64,000 nucleotides of DNA from Pelobates cultripes (Eukaryota > Chordata > Amphibia > Anura > Pelobatidae): positions 72,083,236 to 72,147,235 of the forward strand of contig OW240924.1 in the NCBI GenBank assembly GCA_933207985.1. Direction: 5' to 3'. Under the pieces are notes generated by a model. It was not told the origin of the DNA. It was given only the letters and a program-made list of their open reading frames with translations, and did not search any database. Each line of letters starts with the position of its first letter. Position 1 is the stretch's first letter. A program made the position numbers and the translations under genes. Positions 25,201-37,443 of this stretch are shown piece by piece.

Positions 25201-26989
25201 TCTAGAACAGATGAACAGTCTGCCCTATCGTATGCTGTATGTGATATAGATGTGTTTCAGACATGAACAAGCTTTCTTTCCCAGTGACAGGAGAGAGCAG
25301 TAGTACAAACTTCACATTGACTGGGGTGTGCTTATGACAGTCGTTCAGCTGCTCATGTGTTGGGCAGTCAGTCCTTTGTTGGTTTCATATAAAGGTCTTG
25401 GCCTTGGGCCACCGAGTTGTGCAATCATTTTGATCCATCCCAGGTGGCACCTGGTGAGGCTTCTGGTCCTCGCAGTGTGCCAAGACTTCTATGACCAGAG
25501 GTCTAGTTTCCATAGCTACCAGACATCATCCTGTCCTATCTTATCCTGGGACACTGGTTGGAATGGCGAAACCGCCAATGGGTTTGGAGGTGCCCTTTCT
25601 AAATTCCATGAGCAGTCAGTAGTCCTGTGAGCTGTATGTGAAAACCATCTGTCCTTCTGTGTATCGGATTACCGGACTTTGGACTGTTATGCCTGTTCAT
25701 TAAGCTTAGCTGCCTAGATTTTGACCTTGAATTTCCTGGCAATGCTTGTGGATTCTCCCTGTGCATTGATTGCCACAAACATTTCCCCATTATTGGTATT
25801 ACCTTGAAATTTCCACTTTTTACCTACTAGCCATTGGCAAATGAAAATTCATCTCGGACAAGTAAAAATTCACCCATGTGTAGTGTCCCATGGAACCTCC
25901 AGAAATGCCTAGTAAATTTTACGCCTATCTAGTAGCATAGAGGTTGACATTTTAAGACCTGATTGGTTATATTCCCTCAGCAAATTACTGCAACCTGAGC
26001 TCTAATAATTAATCAGCCATTCTGGATATCCACGGTGGAACGTATGGCCATGTTCAATAGACTGCACATGAAGTATTCATTGAGATGCATGGAAATGCAT
26101 TTTGCAACGCACTCCAGCCAAGGACTGAATCAAGATTGGGCACGGCTGTGGAAGGTAGACGGCATTAACACCGAATCGGAGGACAGGTGTGTGTACTCAC
26201 CAAAGGACCAACTGGAGAAGTGTAAATGAGGATGCCCAACACGCCACCAATGAAGTTCTTGGGACCCTATTTAAAGGGACTTGTAGGAGGTCTTTTTTTA
26301 GGCTGTATCATTTTGTATTCATTGATTTTATTACTGTTTTGTGAGGTAGTACCTTTATAGGAACAAAACGCGTAGGACCTCTGCATTTTAACAGTTATAT
26401 TTTTGTTTTGTTTGTTTATGCCACAATAAAATTCCTTTTGGATACCTCAAATCCGGATCCTTATGTGGTACCTGGTTGAGAGCAGTGACCTCAGGGAGGC
26501 TACAGCCCCCATCATCTTTGAGGGAGGCACCGTTGGATCACTTAAAATTCCACATGTTTGTATGTTATATTATTGCGTGATTATTCCAGTTTTAAACTAT
26601 ATCACACTATGTGTCGGTGTGTCTGCCTGGTGTGAGCAACAAGCATACATGACTTTAAACATGCAAGTGCAGTTTTCAAACTGCAGCACAGCGCTCAAAT
26701 GCTTTGCCACCTATGTTTGCCTTTTTGATGGTTGTGGATTGAGTGCATTTGGTTAAAACACTTGTCATAAAGATCTGGAGTAAAATAGATGTAAGGGTTA
26801 GAACTTGATTGTACAGATCAAAGACTAAATATTTGTGGTTGATTGGTTAGGAGCAGATTAATAAATTAAGATTTTAGTGTAAGCTTTCAGTGTGTGTAAC
26901 TTATCTCACATTTTGGGTGCATGTGTTTTATTTGCTATAATTAATAACAGTTAGCAAAATTGCTAATAATTTTATCTGGCAGGAAAGTC
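22267..26989. other. Intronic sequence, mostly unassigned
   Basis: No exon is supported. Weak repeat signals are a TTAA-bounded stretch at 23194-23875 with poor inverted ends, and a segment near 26340-26460 (acaaaacgcgtaggacctct then ccacaataaaattcc) that looks like a transposon or SINE 3' end. An A tract lies near 25048. Confidence 0.4.
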
Positions 26990-29900
26990 TGCATGCCATC
27001 ACTGGGCTAGTCACAGACTGAGCCGAGGAGCTAGTGTGTTTGGCGCATTATTAACATGGAATTCAGATATTTAGTAACAGGGTAATGCAACACTAAGCAC
27101 AGTGAGCTAGGCTAGTGTGAGAGCTGCATTACTGACATGGAATTCAGAGATTTAATAACAGCAGTGACAGTGAGCACACTGGGCATGTATGGCTAGTATG
27201 ACACTGAGCTGGGCTAGTGTGAGAGGTGCATTACTGACATGGAATTCAGATATTTAATAACAGCAGTGACAGTGAGCACACTGGGCATGTATGGCTAGTA
27301 GGACACTGAGCTGGGCTGGTGTGAGAGGTGCATTACTGACATGGAATTCAGGTATTTAATAACAGCAGTGACAGTGAGCATACAGGGCATGTATAGCTAG
27401 TATGAGACTGAGCTGGGCTAGTGTGAGAGGTGCATTACTGACATGGAATTCAGATATTTAATAGCAGTGACAGTGAGCACACTGGGCATGTATGGCTAGT
27501 GTGACAGGTGCATTACTGACATGGAATACAGATATTTAATAACAGCAGTGACAGTGAGCACACTGGGCATGTATGGCTAGTATGACACTGAGCTGCGCTG
27601 GTGTGAGAGGTGCATTACTGACATGGAATTCAGAGATTTAATAACAGTAGTGACAGTGAGCACACTGGGCATGTATGGCTAGTATGACACTGAGCTGGGC
27701 TGGTGTGAGAGGTGCATTACTGACATGGAATTCAGATATTTAATAACAGCAGTGACAGTGAGCACACTGGGCATGTATGGCTAGTATGACACTGAGCTGG
27801 GCTAGTGTGAGAGGTGCATTACTGACATGGAATTCAGATATTTAATAACAGTACTGACAGTGAGCACACTGGGCATGTATGGTTAGTATGACACTGAGCT
27901 GGGCAAGTGTGAGAGGTGCATTACTGGCATGGAATTCAGATATTTAATAACAGTAGTGACAGTGAGCACACTGGGCATGTATTGCACTGAGCTGGGCTAG
28001 TGTGAGAGGTGCATTACTGACATGGAATTCAGATATTTAATAACAGTAGTGACAGTGAGCACACTGGGCATGTATGGCTAGTATGACACTGAGCTGGGCT
28101 AGTGTGAGAGCTGCATTACTGACATGGAATTCAGAGATTTAATAACAGCAGTGACAGTAAGCACACTGGGCATGTATGGCTAGTATGACACTGAGCTGGG
28201 CTAGTATGAGAGGTGCATTACTGACATGGAATTCAGAAATTTAATAACAGTAGTGACAGTGAGCACACTGGGCATATATGGCTAGTATGACACTGAGCTG
28301 GGCTAGTATGAGAGGTGCATTACTGACATGGAATTCAGAGATTTAATAACAGTAGTGACGGTGAGCACACTGGGCATTTATGGCTAGTATGACAGTGAGC
28401 TGGGCTAGTGTGAGAGGTGCATTACTGACATGGAATTCAGATATTTAATAACAGTAGTGACAGTGAGCACACTGGCCATGTATGGCTAGTATAAGACTGA
28501 GCTGTGCTAGTGTGAGAGGTGCATTACTGACATGGAATTCAGATATTTAATAACAGCAGTGACAGTGAGCACACTGGGCATGTATGGCTAGTATGAGACT
28601 GAGCTGGGCTGGTGTGAGAGGTGCATTACTGACATGGAATTCAGATATTTAATAACAGTAGTGACAGTGAGCACACTGGGCATGTATGGCTAGTGTGACA
28701 CTGAGCTGGGCTAGTGTGAGAGGTGCATTACTGACATGGAATTCAGATATTTAATAACAGCAGTGACAGTAAGAACACTGGGCATGTATGGCTAGTATGA
28801 CACTGAGCTGGGCTAGTGTGAGAGGTGCATTACTGACATGGAATTCAGAGATTTAATAACAGCAGTGACAGTGAGCACACTGGGCATGTATGGCTAGTAT
28901 GACACTGAGCTGGGCTAGTGTGAGAGGTGCATTACTGACATGGAATTCAGGTATTTAATAACAGCAGTGACAGTGAGCACACTGGGCATGTATGGCTAGT
29001 ATGACACTGAGCTGGGCTAGTGTGAGAGGTGCATTACTGACATGGAATTTAGATATTTAATAACAGCAGTGACAGTAAGAACACTGGGCATGTATGGCTA
29101 GTATGACACTGAGCTGGGCTAGTGTGAGAGGTGCATTACTGACATGGAATTCAGATATTTCATAACAGCAGTGACAGTAAGCACACTGGGCATGTATGGC
29201 TAGTATGACACTGAGCTGGGCTAGTGTGAGAGGTGCATTACTGACATGGAATTCAGATATTTAATAACAGTAGTGACAGTGAGCACACTGGGCATGTATG
29301 GCTAGTATGACACTGAGCTGGGCTAGTGTGAGAGGTGCATTACTGACATGGAATTCAGATATTTAATAACAGCAGTGACAGTGAGCACACTGGGCATGTA
29401 TGGCTAGTATGACACTGAGCTGGGCTAGTGTGAGAGGTGCATTACTGACATGGAATTCAGATATTTAATAACAGTAGTGACAGTGAGCACACTGGCCATG
29501 TATGGCTAGTATGAGACTTAGCTAGGCTAGTGTGAGAGGTGCATTACTGACATGGAATTCAGATATTTAATAACAGTAGTGACAGTGAGCACACTGGCCA
29601 TGTATGGCTAGTATGAGACTTAGCTAGGCTAGTGTGAGAGGTGCATTACTGACATGGAATTCAGATATTTAATAACAGTAGTGACAGTGAGCGCACTGGG
29701 CATGTATTGCACTGAGCTGGGCTAGTGTGAGAGGTGCATTACTGACATGGAATTCAGATATTTAATAACAGTAGTGACAGTGAGCACACTGGGCATGTAT
29801 GGCTAGTATGACACTGAGCTGGGCTAGTGTGAGCGGTGCATTACTGACATGGAATTCAGATATTTAATAACAGTTGTGACAGTGAGCACACTGGGCATCT

Positions 29901-31329
29901 ATGGCTAGGATGACACTGACCTGGGGCTAGTGTGAGAGGTGCATTACTGACATGGAATTTAGGTATTTAATAACGGCAGTGACAGTGAGCACACTGGGCG
30001 TATATGGCTAGTATGACACTGAGCTGGGCTAGTGTGAGAGGTGCATTACTGACATGGAATTCAGAGATTTAATAACAGCAGTGACAGTGAGCACACTGGG
30101 CATGTATGGCTAGTATGACACTGAGCTGGGCTAGAGAGGTGCATTACTGACATGGAATTCAGGTATTTAATAACAGCAGTGACAGTGAGCACACTGGGCA
30201 TGTATGCATATGGAATAGTGTGAGAGGTGCATTACTGACATGGAATTCAGATATTTAATAACAGTAGTGAGCAGGGCATGAGCAGTATGACACTGAGCTG
30301 CATGTGAGAGGTGCATTACTGACATGGAATTCAGAGATTTAATAACAGAGTGACAGTGAGCACACTGGGCATGTATGGCTAGTATGACACTGAGCTAGTG
30401 TGAGAGGTGCATTACTGACATGGAATTCAGATATTTAATAACAGTTACTGACATGGAATTCAGATATTTAATAACAGCAGTGACAGTGAGCACACTGGGC
30501 ATGTATGGCTAGTATGACACTGAGCTGGGCTAGTGTGAGCGGTGCATTACTGACATGGAATTCAGATATTTAATAACAGTTGTGACAGTGAGCACACTGG
30601 GCATCTATGGCTAGGATGACACTGACCTGGGGCTAGTGTGAGAGGTGCATTACTGACATGGAATTCAGGTATTTAATAACAGCAGTGACAGTGAGCACAC
30701 TGGGCGTATATGGCTAGTATGACACTGAGCTGGGCTAGTGTGAGAGGTTCATTACTGACAGGGAATTCAGATATTCAATAACAGTAGTGACAGTGAGCAC
30801 ACTGGCATGTATGGCTAGTATGACACTGAGCTGGGCTAGTGTGAGAGCTGCATTACTGACATGGAATTCAGAGATTTAATAACAGCAGTGACAGTAAGCA
30901 CACTGGGCATGTATGGCTAGTATGACACTGAGCTGGGCTAGTATGAGAGGTGCATTACTGACATGGAATTCAGAGATTTAATAACAGTAGTGACGGTGAG
31001 CACACCGGGCATTTATGGCTAGTATGACAGTGAGCTGGGCTAGTGTGAGAGGTGCATTACTGACATGGAATTCAGATATTTAATAACAGTAGTGACAGTG
31101 AGCACACTGGCCATGTATGGCTAGTATAAGACTGAGCTGTGCTAGTGTGAGAGGTGCATTACTGACATGGAATTCAGATATTTAATAACAGTAGTGACAG
31201 TGAGCACACTGGGCATGTATGGCTAGTATGACACTGAGCTGGGCTAGTGTGAGAGGTGCATTGCTGACATGGAATTCAGATATTTAATAACAGCAGTGAC
31301 AGTGAGCACACTGGGCATGTATGGCTAGT
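26990..31329 (+). repeat. 102-bp satellite A, forward block
   Basis: Tandem units of about 102 bp read gtgtgagaggtgcattactg, acatggaattcagatattta, ataacagcagtgacagtgag, cacactgggcatgtatggct, agtatgacactgagctgggc, ta. Nearly every unit has one EcoRI site (GAATTC). The first units (26990-27120) are degenerate, as at an array edge. The block is cut by 100 Ns. Units around 30140-30450 carry many deletions. It is the reverse complement of the array at 39938-44910. Confidence 0.97.
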
Positions 31330-31429
31330 NNNNNNNNNNNNNNNNNNNNNNNNNNNNNNNNNNNNNNNNNNNNNNNNNNNNNNNNNNNNNNNNNNNNNNN
31401 NNNNNNNNNNNNNNNNNNNNNNNNNNNNN
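31330..31429. other. Assembly gap, 100 Ns
   Basis: Exactly 100 Ns, the conventional size for a gap of unknown length between scaffolded contigs. It separates satellite A (left) from minisatellite B (right), two unrelated arrays. Confidence 0.98.
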
Positions 31430-32115
31430 ATCTGCATCTCCCCATCTTATTACACTGCTAGTGATACACCATATCCACACCTATCCCATCTTATTACACT
31501 GCTAGTGACACCATATCCACACCTACCCCTCTTATTACACTGCTAGTGATACACCGTATCCACACCTACCCCCTCTTATTACACTGCTAGTGATACACCG
31601 TATCCGCACCTACCCCCTCTTATTACACTGCTAGTGATACACCAGATCCACATCTACCCCCACTTATTACACTGCTAGTGATACACCATATCCACACCTA
31701 TCCCCTCTTATTACACTGCTAGTGATACACCATATCCGCACCTACCCCCTCTTATTACACTGCTAGTGATTTACCGTATCCGCACCTACCCTCTCTTATT
31801 ACACTGCTAGTGATACACCATATCCACATCTACCCCCTCTTATTACACTGCTAGTGATACACCATATCCGCACCTACCCCGTCTTATTACACTGCTAGTG
31901 ATACACCGTATCCGCAACTATCCCCTCTTATTACACTGCTAGTGATACACCATATCCGCACCTCCCCCCTCTTATTACACTGCTAGTAATACACCATATC
32001 CGCACCTACCACCTCGTATTACACTGCTAGCGATACACCATATCCGCACCTACCCCCTCTTATTACACTGCTAGTGATACACCATATCCGCACCTACCCC
32101 CTCTTTATACTGCTC
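31430..32115 (+). repeat. 44-bp minisatellite B, forward block
   Basis: Units of about 44 bp read tattacactgctagtgatac, accatatccgcacctacccc, ctct. The right edge decays near 32110. The units are homologous to the reverse complement of the 42-bp units at 45011-45708. Confidence 0.95.
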
Positions 32116-33355
32116 ATGCACCCTATTCACAGCTGTCCTTTTATTACACTTCCCCTGCATCATTCATAAAGCTATCTCTTTGTTATTACGCTGCCACCTA
32201 ATTATATTTCTATTATTCTTTAACTGTAACCTTACACCTTTGCAACTTATCTATACAACCTTCCCGTTATTGAATTGCTACTTCTCATTCTTCACTTTCA
32301 CTAGTGTCTTTCAGCTGAAGTCATTTTCCTGTGATTCCCCATAGCAGTGGCTGCTTTCTAAAGGTGCATTGCTAATGTGCAGTTTCAAACTATCAGATAA
32401 GTGGATCACACGTTTGTGTTACTCATATAAGGGAGAGGTGCCTTTTTTCTGTTCCATTTGTCTTTTACAACTGTCCTGACCCCTTGCCCATGTTCACATG
32501 ATGTATAGCTATCTGTTATTAAAGCCAGCTGTACCCGCTTTCTTAAACTGTTCTTCAACACAACAACTAGTTCTCCACATCCTACTGCTCTCTATTTACA
32601 TACAACAACTTCTTACTCACCCTGGTCCTTCATTTATCTCCTTATACCTCACATGTTATGGAACAGTACAATCCCATCCCATGGAATTCCAAACACAGTC
32701 AAGCATTCCCTTTTACAGCGACCTTGAATAATGCACAGCTGTCTTACCATTTAAACTGGTTGTTGTCGAATACTGTATTTTTATAGGAGGATTCAACATA
32801 TTCCTTGGTGCAATTTTTATGTCCTTTAAGAATTAAGCCCATATCCAAGGTGTTCCTTTCACCAATAACGGTTTGTCTTAGAAATGTATTCATATCCCAA
32901 TATTTGCCCCACATTCCTTTATTGTTCCCCAAGACCACAGATTTTCCGTCATCACGGGAGTATGTCCTCAGCCCTTGTCCTGTGTTCTTACCTCCACCAC
33001 AGGGGTGGATACGTACAGAGTGTGGATGGTAGCTCTATCATCCAATGCGTCATTCAAAGATAAAGAAAGCAAACAGTTGTCTCACTGATATAAATGGTAA
33101 ATGATCCATAGAAAAGGAATACCCACTTAACACATGGATAAGGTGCTATCTGCAGATGATACATGGTGCTTTATAATGCAAAATGACTATTTACAGTGTA
33201 GATATCCACTCTGCTAGGAATCACCATGGTGTCCCCACAGAGCAACTAACTCAGAGTTTGGTACCTTAACCTCAAAGCCTTTTCATTCATTCTACATCAG
33301 AATACTACTTGAGAAAGACTGATGGCCCTCTGTCAATAGTTTAAAAGCATCTTCT
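32116..33355. other. Unassigned intergenic sequence
   Basis: No exon or clear repeat. After the contig is turned, this would lie between AVEN exon 1 and CHRM5. Confidence 0.4.
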
Positions 33356-33868
33356 TTAAAGGGATTCTATATTCATAGGAATACAAATCTGTATTCCTAA
33401 CTCTATAGTGCCCTCTGGTCCCCCCCTCTAGCACATAAAGGGTTAAACATCTTTTATTTTCTCACCTGATTCCGCATCCCTTCTACGTCATCCAAAGGGG
33501 GGACCTAATACGCAAGAAGGGAGAGCACATTGGCCTTCCCTAGAGGAAAGCATTGAATCTTCACTTTCCTATGAGGATTTCACTGACGCTGGATGTCCTC
33601 ATGCAGAGCGTGGGTATATGTCCATCTTCAATTAAAGGACTCCGAGTGCCTTAGAATCCTGACAGACAGACACTGGAGGCAATCTTAGTCCTAAATGGTA
33701 ACTATTGCGGGTTCTCAAAAACTCAGCCCTGGAAAAAGCTGAGTAAAGAAGGGTTTTTAAATCTTTAAGTGCCGAGCAGGGGGCGACACACCTAATACTA
33801 CTAGGGACAGGATCATTATAATGTTAGGAATACAGATTTATATTCCTAATATTATAGTGTTCCTTTAA
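33356..33868. mobile_element. TTAA-flanked foldback MITE (family 2)
   Basis: TTAA at 33356-33359 and 33865-33868. The left end holds aggaatacaaatctgtattcctaa and the right end ttaggaatacagatttatattcctaa (each split by a few bases), each a hairpin and each the complement of the other. A terminal fragment of the same family ends at TTAA 34744-34747. No coding capacity. Confidence 0.8.
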
Positions 33869-33982
33869 AGGGGTGCCATGTCCCTCTAGTTTTAATCCGG
33901 CAAATGAAAACATTGCTGTTCTGCAGGGTTTAAATAGCTCTAATGGCTTTCACTCAGATGTCCTTCTGATGAAATAGCCATG

Positions 33983-34494
33983 TTAAAGGACCATTATAGT
34001 GCCAGGAAAACATACTCGTTTTCCTGGCACTATAGTGCCCTGAGGGTGCCCCCACCCTCAGGGTCCCACTCCCGCCCGGCTCTGGAAAGGGGAAAGGGGT
34101 TAAAACTTACCTTTTTCCAGCCCTGGGCGGGGAGCTCTTCTCGGATCTCTTCCCTTCCGTTTCTTTTCCTCCTGGGCTGACGCGCACGCTGCTGCAAAGA
34201 GCGCGCCGCTGCAGCCCAGCTCGTTTATAGGAAAGCATTTAAGCAATGCTTTTCTTTGTTGACGCTATGCTTCCTTTACCGTGAAAAATCACAGTGAGAA
34301 GCATCGCAGTGCCGCAGTGGCTGTCAATGAGACAGCCACTAGAGGATTAGGGGGAAGGCTTAACCCATTAATAAACATAGCAGTTTCTCTGAAACTGCTA
34401 TGTTTATAAAAAAATGGGTTAACCCTAGAAGGACCTGGCACCCAGACCACTTCATTAAGCTGAAGTGGTCTGGGTGCCTAGAGTGGTCCTTTAA
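33983..34494. mobile_element. TTAA-flanked foldback MITE (family 1), copy b
   Basis: TTAA at 33983-33986 and 34491-34494. Left end ttaaaggaccattatagtgc, right end ctagagtggtcctttaa. Internal hairpins are aggaaaacatactcgttttcct, gagggtgcccccaccctc, and agaccacttc...gaagtggtct near the right end. Well preserved and non-coding. Confidence 0.88.
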
Positions 34495-34499
34495 CTGAG

Positions 34500-34747
34500 C
34501 TATGTCAATCAGATGGTCTCTGGAGAAACTGTCTGATTTCCGCAATGTTGCGTTTTGCTGCGCATATGTAATACCTGCTTATTGCTTTTCTATGGGAAAG
34601 CATTGGATTGGTTGAGATAATCGATTTCAATGATCTCAGGCAAGGAGGAGCCCTCACATGGCAGGGGGCAGATATTAATACAGTTAGATAAAAACTATAG
34701 CGTTAGGAATACTTGTTCATTTTCCTAATGCTATAGTGCTCCTTTAA
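34500..34747. mobile_element. MITE remnant (family 2 right end)
   Basis: It ends with ttcctaatgctatagtgctcctttaa, a family 2-type terminus, at TTAA 34744-34747. The left end is not identified. Confidence 0.45.
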
Positions 34748-35313
34748 GCAGCTGGACAAGAGACAATTTGTTCACTTCTTCCATTACTGCTATACTATTG
34801 GACTTGATCTTATGAAAAACAAATGCACTAAAAAGAATGTTGGATAACACTCTAAATTACATCAAAGGATCCTCAGCTACACACGTCAAATTAGCTATGA
34901 CTGGGGGCTCTTTCTTATAAAACGAGTTCACTAGTTCACACTTCGTAGACAGCAGGTGTGTGTATAGTATGTAACTATTTGGGCACCTTTCTTCAATCAC
35001 TTGGTGGATTGTTCCAGGAGCAGACAGAAGACGCGCCAGAGGGCTTTGTTTTACGAAGTTCCTAAAATTATTTTTTTTTCTTCTGCAGTTTCACCTCTGG
35101 ATTCTATCTTGCAGCTATTCTGAGGACTTCTTTGTTATATGATGGGGCAACTCCGTGTGCAGGTACAGGTGCTTGTGCTTTATTTCATAGCGGTTTTCTT
35201 TACATTATTATTTTTATTGGGGCTTTGTTCATTGTTATTATGGGATCTTCTTAGGTCCTTTGACTTATTTCATACTGAGCCTTTTTATTGATAGTGTTTA
35301 AAGTCTATTTGAT
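34748..35313. other. Unassigned intergenic sequence
   Basis: No supported feature. Confidence 0.4.
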
Positions 35314-35795
35314 TTGAAGGACCACTGTAGTGCCAGGAAAACATACTTGTTTTCCTGGCACTAGAGTGCCCTGAGGGTGCCCCCACCCTCAGGGTCCCCC
35401 TCCCGCCAGGCTGGATGGCGAGGAAGGGGTTAAACTTACCTTTATTTCTGGGCGGGGAGCTCTCCTCCTCCTCTCCGCCGCCGATCCTCCTCTTCGGCTG
35501 AATGCGCATGCGCAGCAGGAGCTGCACGCACATTCAGCCGGTCTCATAGGAAAGCATTTACAATGCTTTCCTATGGACGCTTGCGTGTTCTCACTGTGAT
35601 TTTCACAGTGAGAAGCACGCAAACGCCTCTAGCGGCTGTCAATGAGACCGCCACTAGAGGCTTTGGAGGCTGGATTAACCTATTTATAAACATAGCAGTT
35701 TCTCTGAAACTGCTATGTTTATAAAAAAAAGGGTTAATCCTAATGCATGAGTACATTAAGCTGAAGTGGTCTGGGTGCCTAGAGTGGTCCTTTAA
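35314..35795. mobile_element. TTAA-flanked foldback MITE (family 1), copy c
   Basis: The right TTAA is intact (35792-35795); the left has become TTGA (35314-35317). Ends and internal hairpins match copy b. Open frames on either strand inside it (35285-35622) are chance frames in a GC-rich repeat. Confidence 0.85.
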
Positions 35796-36094
35796 CATTT
35801 CATTTGCTGTTTAAGTTATCTGGGGCTGATTTTTCAGTTGCTTTATACCATCTACAGCTACAGTATCTTATGGCTGTTTTTGTGATTTATCCATTTGCAT
35901 TGTGTTACAGTGTTACGACTATTGACTATTACACAGGGTTACAATGTATCTAGCTCCTCCTGCTACCTGTACATTGTGTATTTAGCTGTTATCAGATTTC
36001 CATTTTTCATGCGTCTTTTAACTAGACAGTATATACTCCTATATAAACATATCAATAAGTTGTCCTCATCACTATAAAAGGGTTATACTCTTAT
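35796..36094. other. Unassigned intergenic sequence
   Basis: No supported feature. Confidence 0.35.
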
Positions 36095-36576
36095 GGTGGC
36101 ACTGTCACCACCCTCAAAAACAAGTATTTTCTATAGATAGAATCTTTGTGAAATACTAATTTTGACTGTGTTGGAAATTCTAACCCAGTAAAGAGATCTA
36201 CTGAGACAAACTAGGGGCTACTTAGTTTTAGTATATTTCTTCTGCCGGACTCTTCTAGACACTGGGTGGAGCTACCGTCATCTAGAAGTGTCAACCCTCC
36301 GGCCATCACAAGTGACAGCTGCAGAGAATTGGCTCTATCTATAGAGGATTCAGTGGTCTCCTCCATAGACCTCAATGCTGTACTCTTGCACATGCATGAG
36401 AGTACAGCAGTGACGTCCGCTCCGACTCGCCAGAATAATATGGCCGCACCCGCGAGTGACAGGTCCAGGTAAGTAGAACTCACCTCTACTTGCTCTCTCC
36501 GGCCAGTGGACCTTCAGCAGTGATTGGTGGTCTTTGCGAATTCTACAAAGTCCCCAGGGTGACAGTGCCACTGTAA
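36095..36576. mobile_element. MITE with GTGGCACTGTCACC ends
   Basis: The left end ggtggcactgtcaccaccc matches the inverse of the right end gggtgacagtgccactgta. The spacing is about 480 bp. No target duplication could be fixed and no coding capacity is seen. Confidence 0.65.
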
Positions 36577-36728
36577 AGGAACACACGAAACACCTAAAGC
36601 ACTTTACCATGCTGATTTTTAGATATACCCCCGATTAAAAACACGCTTAATTACATTATCTTCATATCTACTAAATAGTGTTGCCCCCACGCCCAATATT
36701 TGTTGTATTTGTGAAGTCGATTGTCCTG

Positions 36729-36958
36729 TTAAAGGAACACCGTAAGTAACATATCAGCTAGCGCTGCAGTCAATGAGCTCACCCCACATGAGCTTCCGCC
36801 TCTCTGGCTGATGTAGTGGAGGTGGGAAGTAGCGCCTGGTCGACTCGAGGAAACAAGTCAAACCGTTCTTTGACTGCTTACAGTGGGTGTGGTGTGTGAA
36901 GGCACCATAACCACTACAGTGCGCTGTAACGGATACGGTGCGTGGATTGTTCCTTTAA
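36729..36958. mobile_element. Short TTAA-flanked MITE
   Basis: TTAA at 36729-36732 and 36955-36958, with ends ttaaaggaacac and gttcctttaa. About 230 bp, non-coding. Confidence 0.6.
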
Positions 36959-37317
36959 GGACAAATGGACATCATGTGTCCATCAAGCGTTACAAGACCA
37001 ATAATCCCCAGACTTTGTGTGGTGTAGCTAGCTGCCAAATCCATTGTCCCGCACACAACGCCTTTCTGTCCTCTGTTGAACATGGCAAGAAAAGTGCTAC
37101 CCTTTCAATATAAACAATTCTGATAAATAATAATATTGGCAACCCCTCGGTGATGTGATATTTATTTATAGCGGATGTATAAGGCCCTCTTCCCATACTG
37201 ATTCTGTAAGTGAAACTTGTTTTTTATAATGGTTTGTATTGTTTACATATTGTACAGCGCTGCACACTATGGTGGCGCTATACACAAGTGAATTTATTGG
37301 TAAACATCAACAGGGAT

Positions 37318-37382
37318 ATAAATAAATAAAAAATAAATAAAATAAATAAAAAATAAATAAAATAAATAAAAAATAAAATAAG
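37318..37382. repeat. (AAATAAAT)-type microsatellite
   Basis: Repeated aaataaataaaa units. Confidence 0.9.
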
Positions 37383-37443
37383 GTCCAGAAGAGCATGGTG
37401 CAACATTACATTCATTAAGAGCTGATATTTATATATATATATT

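Noticed and set aside
26990..31329. Regular repeats reminiscent of a CRISPR array
   Set aside because: Units are direct 102-bp tandem copies with no unique spacers and no cas genes, in a vertebrate genome. It is a satellite.
35285..35622. Overlapping GC-rich open frames
   Set aside because: They lie inside a family 1 MITE and recur in the inverted copy at 47167-47600.
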